From: Gemmatimonadota bacterium
GTDB lineage: Bacteria > Latescibacterota > UBA2968 > UBA8231
Direction of reading: 5' to 3'
Assembly (NCBI GenBank): GCA_009845645.1
Contig: VXZF01000606.1
Span: forward strand, 1-6,182
DNA: 6,182 nucleotides
Shown here in pieces: positions 1 to 4,434 of the stretch. Numbering within the stretch: position 1 is the stretch's first letter; every line of letters begins with the position of its first letter. Position numbers and translations under genes: made by a program. Below the pieces are notes generated by a model. The model was not told where the DNA came from. It ran no database searches and was given only the letters and a program-made list of their open reading frames with translations.

Positions 1-975
1 GGGCATGGGTGCCTTGCCGTCGCCAAATAGGAAGAATTTTACATAGCTGTCGTAGTACTTTTCCGGGTCGTATTGGGGATGGGGACACTCGCGGGGCAAC
101 ATGGATATGGCGCGGTAGAGGAAGCGGTAGTCGTCGGGACGCAGGTCAAAGCGCCGCTCTGCGGGCAACTCCTCGGGGAAAAACACCGCCACCAGTAGGT
201 CTTGTAACACTTCCACCGACATGTAATTCGATCCGGCGAAATCCTTGGGCGCGGCTACCAACTCCCCGTCTTGGATGTGTCCTTCGCCCTTGGGAATTGG
301 CGCGGGTGCGCGCCACGTATGCGGATTGACTAGCATCGGCTGCTGGTAGAGGACTTGGTCGCCTCGGTAGAAAGCCAGCGGATTTGTATGCCGGTTTTCC
401 TCGGGCGAGCGCGCGATGGCGAGCCGGTGCGTCAGGCGCACATCCCGGTAGCCCTTCTCCCACAGCCCTTCGTTCATCCACTGCTGCCCCACGAACTCGT
501 AGAGCCGGTTGTACGCGTCGTTGTCGCTGACGGCGAAGAGCTTGCGGATGTAGTGGGCGATGGTGGGCAGGCCATCCGGTGCGCTTGGATCTTCGCGCAC
601 TGCGGTCTGGCCGCTGAAGGTGCTGTCGATGCGGACGGGCGTATGTCGGTCCACGCCCACAATGCCCAATTGATTGAGCTTCTCCAACGCCAGCAGGGCA
701 CCCGCTAGCTTGATTGTGCTCGCCGGATAAAAATAATCCTCGGGATTGACGCGGTACTCGTGCCGGGTGAAATGCGGTCGGTTGGCGGCGTCGCGGTCGA
801 TTTGCGTGTAGAGGATCTGCACCTCGTGCTTGGCCGCGGTCGCGAGCACGGGCGCGCAGATGGGATTGGGGCGCAACAAGGATTCGAGCAAGGTTTCTCC
901 GTCTCCGTAGATAGCAGCCGGATAGATGAAGATCGCAAAAACCGCGACGACCGCGTTGACTCCACTTTTAGGCAT
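1..975 (-). CDS. Serine hydrolase, class A beta-lactamase/PBP fold, exported (3' end cut by window edge)
   Basis: The frame is open from ATG at 975 to the left edge, giving 325 visible residues. The N-terminus looks like a signal peptide or anchor: MPK, then a hydrophobic run to about residue 24. Catalytic motifs of the class A beta-lactamase/transpeptidase superfamily are present: SxxK as S86-T-I-K89 in PASTIK, and SDN at S150-D151-N152. The 64-residue spacing between them is close to the usual 60. A segment ending SPEENR-HTNP (from S190) resembles the end of the omega loop, but I see no clear equivalent of the deacylating Glu166. A PBP-like or esterase role is therefore as likely as true beta-lactamase activity. 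The KTG-type third motif should lie beyond the edge. ATG 975 is the only usable start: the YIP1 stop (1006-1008) is in the same frame, with no ATG, GTG or TTG between. No good Shine-Dalgarno sequence is visible, so translation may depend on coupling to the gene upstream. The family is confident; the substrate is unknown. Confidence 0.85.
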   Translation of the reverse strand, partial: MPKSGVNAVVAVFAIFIYPAAIYGDGETLLESLLRPNPICAPVLATAAKHEVQILYTQIDRDAANRPHFTRHEYRVNPEDYFYPASTIKLAGALLALEKLNQLGIVGVDRHTPVRIDSTFSGQTAVREDPSAPDGLPTIAHYIRKLFAVSDNDAYNRLYEFVGQQWMNEGLWEKGYRDVRLTHRLAIARSPEENRHTNPLAFYRGDQVLYQQPMLVNPHTWRAPAPIPKGEGHIQDGELVAAPKDFAGSNYMSVEVLQDLLVAVFFPEELPAERRFDLRPDDYRFLYRAISMLPRECPHPQYDPEKYYDSYVKFFLFGDGKAPMP

Positions 976-1005
976 GTGCGATCGCGTATTAAAAACGAGT
1001 AGGAT

Positions 1006-1719
1006 CTATTCTGGTGGAGGTGGGAGCGTGCTTTGGCCGATGACCTCGATGAAGACGCCGCCGAAGATCCAGATTAGCCACAAAAGCCCAAGTGAGAGGG
1101 TCGCCTTGCGCACAGGCGCATCGGCCAGCGCGCTCAACCCAATGCCCATGATCCCAATCTGCCACAGGTCAAAGGGATTGAGGGCCGTAAGGATCCGGCC
1201 GCCAAACGTGGCTGCGGCTTCCTCGGACAAAAAGAGGCCCAGCCCCAGATGGGCCCCGATGTCGCCGGTTGCCAGCACCAGCACCACGCGCACCACCCAC
1301 TCGACGGCCACCACCAACAGTGCATACGCTTTTACGACCAACATTTGCCGGTAGCTGACCTCGGCTTGGAAAACGGAGCGCGCCAGCATCAAAAGCACGC
1401 CCCCGACCACGACTAGTGAGAAAAAAAGCCCCACCGGGACCACCATCCAGCCATGCGCTTGGAGCGACTCTGCTTGTTGCCGCTCAGCCTCGTCCAAGCC
1501 CTCTAGCTGCTCTTGGACGGCTGGTGCTCCTACGTCGAAGGTCAGGTTATAGCAGCCAACCCCCACCGCGCAAACCAAGAGGACTGGCAGCAGCCAGTCG
1601 TGGGCGCTCTCTTGGCCGCGCACCGCGGCAAAAGCTGTGCTCGGCGCGTAAAAAACGCGCTGTATCCGCGCGAAGAGGCTCAGATCTTCGGCGGCAAACC
1701 CCGGTCCGGTTGCGCTCAT
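1006..1719 (-). CDS. YIP1-family integral membrane protein
   Basis: This is a 237-residue polytopic membrane protein. A short cytosolic N-terminus carries LFARIQRVFYAPSTAF (about 15-30), the FxRI-xxVF-xxPxxxF pattern common at the start of bacterial YIP1-domain proteins. Five hydrophobic segments follow, at about 43-58, 91-113, 126-150, 183-199 and 207-228, with a charged Glu/Gln-rich stretch at about 69-87. The NPFDLWQIGIMGIGLSAL segment (181-198) matches the conserved NPF/DLW-x-I-x-L-G region of the family. The tail ends in four prolines and Glu. The start at 1719 was chosen over an upstream in-frame ATG at 1956 because the extra 79 residues do not resemble the family and cover intergenic repeats, and because GGAG lies 11 nt before 1719. 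Bacterial YIP1 proteins have no settled function. The serine hydrolase begins 30 bp downstream, so the two are probably co-transcribed. Confidence 0.8.
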   Translation of the reverse strand: MSATGPGFAAEDLSLFARIQRVFYAPSTAFAAVRGQESAHDWLLPVLLVCAVGVGCYNLTFDVGAPAVQEQLEGLDEAERQQAESLQAHGWMVVPVGLFFSLVVVGGVLLMLARSVFQAEVSYRQMLVVKAYALLVVAVEWVVRVVLVLATGDIGAHLGLGLFLSEEAAATFGGRILTALNPFDLWQIGIMGIGLSALADAPVRKATLSLGLLWLIWIFGGVFIEVIGQSTLPPPPE

Positions 1720-1730
1720 GGGCCGTTTAT

Positions 1731-1734
1731 CTCC
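1731..1734 (-). promoter_or_regulatory. Shine-Dalgarno for the YIP1 gene
   Basis: GGAG on the minus strand, 11 nt before ATG 1719. It is a weak-to-moderate site, slightly far from the start, but it supports the short form of the YIP1 protein over the extended frame from 1956. Confidence 0.5.
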
Positions 1735-1747
1735 ATTAGTGCGATAT

Positions 1748-1785
1748 AGATGGACGGGATAAACGGGATGGAGGCCGTCTATCCC
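1748..1785. repeat. Three 9-bp tandem units with an inverted arm (imperfect hairpin)
   Basis: Three consecutive 9-bp units are visible: AGATGGACG (1748-1756), GGATAAACG (1757-1765) and GGATGGAGG (1766-1774). They are followed by CCGTCTATCCC (1775-1785), which is the reverse complement of 1756-1766 with one mismatch. The segment 1756-1785 can therefore fold with an 11-bp imperfect stem and an 8-nt loop. It lies 29-66 bp upstream of the YIP1 start, within its probable leader. It resembles the short GGATNNACG-type intergenic repeats scattered through some bacterial genomes, but that comparison is from memory. Confidence 0.6.
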
Positions 1786-1885
1786 TTTGAATTCCTTTAA
1801 TATAGAGGCCGCAGTGCCAATGCCAAACCAAGGAGTGGAGGCCAACGGGCGGGTTGGGCGGCCCGGCGGCCGGCGAATTAGTTCC

Positions 1886-1913
1886 TTGTGTTGCGGCTGA
1901 GATTGCCTATATT
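1886..1913 (+). promoter_or_regulatory. Candidate sigma-70-like promoter for csp
   Basis: TTGTGT (1886-1891) and TATATT (1908-1913) are separated by 16 bp. The -10 is reasonable; the -35 matches only the TTG of the consensus. If used, transcription would start near 1920 and give a 5' leader of about 185 nt. Long leaders are known for E. coli cspA-type genes, and this one would include all three GTAG elements. The promoter consensus of this organism is unknown, so the call is weak. Confidence 0.2.
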
Positions 1914-1985
1914 TACCACAATCATCTGTCTCTGCAATAGTTGTAGAGGCGTTCATGAACCACGTTGGCAGTCGTTCGGATTCGC

Positions 1986-2051
1986 GTAGATTCCTACCCC
2001 CGGGCCGGATGTAGTTTTCCTACCGAAAAGCCTGAAGCAGTAGATTCCTAC
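1986..2051. repeat. Three GTAG-N4/5-CTAC palindromic elements upstream of csp
   Basis: GTAGATTCCTAC occurs exactly at 1986-1997 and again at 2040-2051. A one-base-longer variant, GTAGTTTTCCTAC, lies between them at 2011-2023. Each has GTAG and CTAC arms (4-bp stem) around a 4- or 5-nt T/C-rich centre, and all three share the 3' half TTCCTAC. Start-to-start spacings are 25 and 29 bp, and the last copy ends 54 bp before the csp start codon. They could be operator half-sites for a dimeric regulator, or small hairpins in the mRNA leader. The repetition is seen directly; the function is inferred. Confidence 0.6.
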
Positions 2052-2092
2052 TCAAAGTTATTCGCACGTTCTGCTCTAACCGCACATTGCAA

Positions 2093-2097
2093 AAGGA
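2093..2097 (+). promoter_or_regulatory. Shine-Dalgarno for csp
   Basis: AAGGA, preceded by further A residues, lies 8 nt before ATG 2106. This fixes the csp start at 2106 rather than at the in-frame codon at 1965, and the resulting protein begins exactly where CspA-family proteins normally begin. Confidence 0.8.
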
Positions 2098-2105
2098 TTT
2101 TTCTT

Positions 2106-2315
2106 ATGGCAGATCGCGAGAAGGGAACCGTAAAATGGTTCAACGACGCGAAGGGCTTCGGATTTATTGAGCGCGAGAACGGCGAAGATGTTTTCGTCCA
2201 CCACAGCGCGATCCAGGCCGAGGGGTTCCGCACCTTGTCCGACGGGCAGCAGGTGGAGTTTGAAGTCGTCCAGGGCAAAAAAGGCCCGGCGGCTGAAGGC
2301 GTAGTAGCAGTTTAA
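2106..2315 (+). CDS. csp: Cold-shock domain protein (CspA family)
   Basis: This 69-residue protein is a single cold-shock domain, the normal length for the family (E. coli CspA has 70). It starts with the GTVKWFN strand (7-13). RNP1 is KGFGFI (16-21) and RNP2 is VFVHHSAI (29-36), so the aromatic residues that stack on single-stranded RNA or DNA (W11, F18, F20, F30, H32/H33) are present. The C-terminal half, [17 protein letters not shown] (50-66), matches the last strands of the barrel. Proteins of this family act in the cytoplasm as nucleic-acid chaperones, melting RNA structure and, in several cases, causing antitermination. Whether this copy is cold-induced cannot be told from sequence. A strong terminator follows 20 bp after the stop, and an RRM gene follows the terminator. 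Confidence 0.97.
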   Translation: MADREKGTVKWFNDAKGFGFIERENGEDVFVHHSAIQAEGFRTLSDGQQVEFEVVQGKKGPAAEGVVAV

Positions 2316-2335
2316 GCCTAGCCCTTAGATAGTGC

Positions 2336-2376
2336 AAAGGGGGTGATGTACATTGCATCACCCCCTTTTATTTTTT
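2336..2376 (+). terminator. Intrinsic terminator after csp
   Basis: There is a perfect 13-bp stem: AAAGGGGGTGATG (2336-2348) pairs with CATCACCCCCTTT (2356-2368), around the 7-nt loop TACATTG. It runs directly into the T-rich tract TTTTATTTTTT (2366-2376). The T tract is on the plus-strand side only; on the minus strand just three T residues follow the stem, so it should work mainly for csp transcription. It also stands between csp and the RRM gene, whose ATG is only 18 bp past the T tract. Confidence 0.93.
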
Positions 2377-2394
2377 CACTTTTTGGGAAATTAG

Positions 2395-2664
2395 ATGAAG
2401 ATTCGCGTTGATAATCTAGCTACTGAAGTAACCGAGGATGACCTCCGCACGTTGTTCGAGTTGTTCGGGGCCGTCGCTGCTGCTACCATTGACCCACGCC
2501 GCCGCTGGGGCCAAATCGACATGCCCAGCAAGGCCGCTGCCCGCGAGGCCATCGACATGCTCAACGGGCAAAATCTCAAGGGCCTTGACATGGTCGTCCA
2601 GGAAATGGCCGACCGCCCCTCCGCGCGCCCACGCGGCAGGCCCCGCAGGGGCCGACGGCGCTAG
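2395..2664 (+). CDS. Small RRM-domain RNA-binding protein with basic tail
   Basis: This 89-residue protein is one RNA recognition motif (about 1-70) plus an Arg/Pro/Gly tail, RPRGRPRRGRRR (78-89). The fold order is visible: RNP2 strand IRVDNL (3-8), helix TEDDLRTLFELFG (13-25), the RNP1 position RRWGQIDM (36-43), a helix rich in AAAREAIDMLNGQ (47-59), and a final strand LDMVVQEM. It is non-canonical: the RNP2 aromatic is Arg4 and the second RNP1 aromatic is Gln40, leaving Trp38 as the only stacking residue of the usual three. The tail may supply much of the RNA affinity. GGGA lies about 6 nt before the ATG. Known relatives are the short Rbp-type proteins, several of them cold-regulated in cyanobacteria. 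No separate promoter is evident behind the csp terminator. The stop codon is 3 bp from the convergent ABC stop codon. Confidence 0.9.
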   Translation: MKIRVDNLATEVTEDDLRTLFELFGAVAAATIDPRRRWGQIDMPSKAAAREAIDMLNGQNLKGLDMVVQEMADRPSARPRGRPRRGRRR

Positions 2665-2667
2665 CCC

Positions 2668-4434
2668 TTACTCGTACCACTGGGCTTGTAGGCTGAACAA
2701 GCGGCTGTATTCGCCGCCTTTGCTCATTAGGTCCTCGTGCGTCCCCTCCTCGATGAGCCGTCCCCCCTTGAGCACCAAGATTCGGTCGGCGATCCTCGCG
2801 GCACCGAGGCGGTGCGAAATCAATACCGAGGCTTTGCCCCGGGTCATCTCTCCAAAGCGCCGATAGACCTCGGCCTCGGCCTTGGGGTCCAGCGCGGCCG
2901 TCGGCTCGTCCAGCACCACGAACTCAGCTTCTCTGACCAGCGCCCGGGCCGTGGCCAGCTTCTGCCACTCGCCCGTAGATAAGTCCGCCCCCCCTAGCTC
3001 CTTGCCCAGCAGGGCCTCGTATTGGTCGGGCAATTCGGCGATAAACGGCGCTGCGCCAGCTAACTCGGCCGCCCGCTCGACAGAGGCTTCTTGCCCCAGC
3101 GCCCCAAAGGCGATGTTGGCGCGCACGGGAAATTGGAAGCGCACGAAATCTTGAAAAACCGCGGCAAAGAGCTGCCGGACTCGCTCTTGGGGATAGGCCA
3201 AAAGCGGCTTGTCCCCGAGCAAGATACGTCCGCCCGTCGGCTGGTACAGCCCCATCATCAGCTTGACCAAGGTAGTTTTGCCGGCTCCGTTTTCGCCGAC
3301 CAGTGCGATCCGCTCACCTGGGCGAATTTCCAAGTCGATGTCCGTCAACACCTCTTCGCCGCCCGGATAGTGGAAAGACACCTTGTCAAAGCGCAGCGAC
3401 AGGCGTTCCCTGGCCAGCGTCCTGCTCGCGTCGGTCGGCGCCCCGGCGGATTCCTCGGGGGCCACCAAGCTGAAAAACTCATAGAGGTCCCCCAAGTAAA
3501 GGGACTCTTCGTGCAGCGTGCCCAGCGAGCGCATGATTCCTTCGAGCCGCCAAGTAAACTGCTGCACCGCCCGCGTCAGCATCCCGTATTGGCCAATCGT
3601 CAGTTGCGCCCCGGCCACCATCCAGGCGAGGATCGTCAGGCAGCTTACGTAGGCCCAGCCGTCGATGCTGGAGGTCAGCCCGCCGAGCCACGCCTGTTTG
3701 GTTTCTAGCCCGCGCCGCTCTTTTGCCAAGGCGACCGCTTTTTCGCGCCACGTGTCGAGCAGATGGTCTCGCAGGGTGAACAGCCGCACCTCCATCGCCT
3801 CCTCGCGCTTGGTCATCAGGTCGCGGAAATAGGCTGTTTCGCGGTATTGCGGCGTGCGCTCGCGATAGACGTAGTGCGTCTTCTTGTTCATCCGCATCAT
3901 CACCCAAACCCCCGGCACCGAACCGATAACCACCAGTGGTCCCAGCGCCCAGTGCCCGGTCAGCAGCACGGCTACAATCGCGCCTAGTCCCCCGAGTGCG
4001 CCAACGACGTCTAGCACCACATTGAGCAGGCTCAGGAGCCGACCGCTCAGATCTTCGTTGGCCCGCTTGAGCGCATCGTAAAACGAGGGATGCTCAAAGC
4101 TGGCCAACTCGACCTTTTGCACCTTGTCGATGACTCGGCGCTGGATCCGCACGCCGATTTTTTCCTGCACATCGACCTGCAAAACCGCCCGCGCCATATC
4201 GAGCAGCATATAGGCAAAGAGCGTGCCGAAAAATCCGCCGACCCAAGGCAGGACCTGCAAAAAAGCCGCCCGTCCCTCGCCCAACACCGCGGCCAACTCA
4301 TCGACGATCCGTCCGGTTAGCCACAGTTCTACCGCTGGCAGCAGAGAGCTGACCAGCGCCAGCGCCGCCAACCCACCCACTCCCAAGGGATGGACTCGCA
4401 GCGCCTCTTTGAGCATTTTGGGCAACAAGCTCAT
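2668..4434 (-). CDS. ABC exporter half-transporter, fused membrane and ATPase domains (second gene of pair)
   Basis: This 588-residue protein has the usual exporter half-transporter length. The membrane domain spans about 1-325, with hydrophobic segments near 15-40, 57-80, 132-158 (then 162-180), 256-278 and a weak sixth near 285-305. The ATPase domain spans about 340-588: A-loop Y356, Walker A GENGAGKT (380-387), Q-loop Q428 in VFQDF, signature LSTGE (485-489), Walker B VVLDE (506-510) with catalytic E510, D-loop AALD, and H-loop H541 in SHR. The signature differs from LSGGQ at two positions, but nothing required for ATP hydrolysis is missing. The start at ATG 4434 was chosen because it overlaps the upstream gene's stop as ATGA, has AGAGG 5 nt before it, and gives a family-like N-terminus. 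The frame runs open to 4731, but there it merely shadows the upstream ATPase domain. It probably pairs with the upstream paralogue to export an unidentified substrate. Confidence 0.93.
   Translation of the reverse strand: MSLLPKMLKEALRVHPLGVGGLAALALVSSLLPAVELWLTGRIVDELAAVLGEGRAAFLQVLPWVGGFFGTLFAYMLLDMARAVLQVDVQEKIGVRIQRRVIDKVQKVELASFEHPSFYDALKRANEDLSGRLLSLLNVVLDVVGALGGLGAIVAVLLTGHWALGPLVVIGSVPGVWVMMRMNKKTHYVYRERTPQYRETAYFRDLMTKREEAMEVRLFTLRDHLLDTWREKAVALAKERRGLETKQAWLGGLTSSIDGWAYVSCLTILAWMVAGAQLTIGQYGMLTRAVQQFTWRLEGIMRSLGTLHEESLYLGDLYEFFSLVAPEESAGAPTDASRTLARERLSLRFDKVSFHYPGGEEVLTDIDLEIRPGERIALVGENGAGKTTLVKLMMGLYQPTGGRILLGDKPLLAYPQERVRQLFAAVFQDFVRFQFPVRANIAFGALGQEASVERAAELAGAAPFIAELPDQYEALLGKELGGADLSTGEWQKLATARALVREAEFVVLDEPTAALDPKAEAEVYRRFGEMTRGKASVLISHRLGAARIADRILVLKGGRLIEEGTHEDLMSKGGEYSRLFSLQAQWYE

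Larger units (their letters stand above)
1720..2105. other. Divergent intergenic region between YIP1 and csp
   Basis: The gene starts on either side point away from each other, so this 386-bp stretch must carry promoters for both. Visible contents are: a 9-bp tandem repeat with hairpin potential near the YIP1 start (1748-1785); a GC-rich patch with a small hairpin, CGGCC-CGGC-GGCCG at 1859-1872, which could be chance at this GC content; an AT-richer island at about 1900-1940 that is the best place for promoters; and three GTAG...CTAC elements at 1986-2051 ahead of csp. Both flanking frames run open into this region (to 1956 on minus, 1965 on plus), but their translations look non-coding. No small gene is supported here. 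Confidence 0.7.

Noticed and set aside
146..965. Several open frames on both strands inside the hydrolase region (for example minus 146-481, 474-701 and 705-965; plus 355-708), which could suggest a frameshifted gene.
   Set aside because: A single uninterrupted minus-strand frame from 975 to 1 carries the signal peptide, SxxK and SDN motifs in order. The other frames have Arg/Ser/Pro-rich translations typical of shadows in GC-rich coding DNA.
979..986. GCGATCGC octamer, identical to the HIP1 palindrome abundant in cyanobacteria.
   Set aside because: I noticed a single copy, just before the hydrolase start. One palindromic 8-mer in a GC-rich 6-kb window says nothing about lineage or function.
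1859..1872. CGGCC-CGGC-GGCCG hairpin in the intergenic GC patch.
   Set aside because: A 5-bp stem made only of G and C is expected by chance in such a GC-rich patch, and no T tract or repeat accompanies it.
1720..1956. N-terminal extension of the YIP1 protein to an ATG at 1956.
   Set aside because: The extra 79 residues lack family similarity, translate the intergenic repeat and the GC patch, and ignore the GGAG before ATG 1719.
1965..2105. N-terminal extension of the cold-shock protein to 1965.
   Set aside because: Family members start at MA-x-(x)-GTVKWFN. AAGGA sits 8 nt before ATG 2106, and the upstream part covers the GTAG repeats.
2353..2394. Possible promoter for the RRM gene inside the terminator (TTGCAT as -35).
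   Set aside because: No acceptable -10 occurs at 16-18 bp spacing. The T-rich region is better explained by the terminator, though a weak promoter cannot be excluded.
3091..3708. Long plus-strand open frame (205 codons) antisense to the downstream ABC gene, and similar ones at 5619-5999 and 4223-4543.
   Set aside because: They lie fully within the well-supported ABC coding frames, have no recognisable domain, and their composition fits antisense shadows in GC-rich genes.
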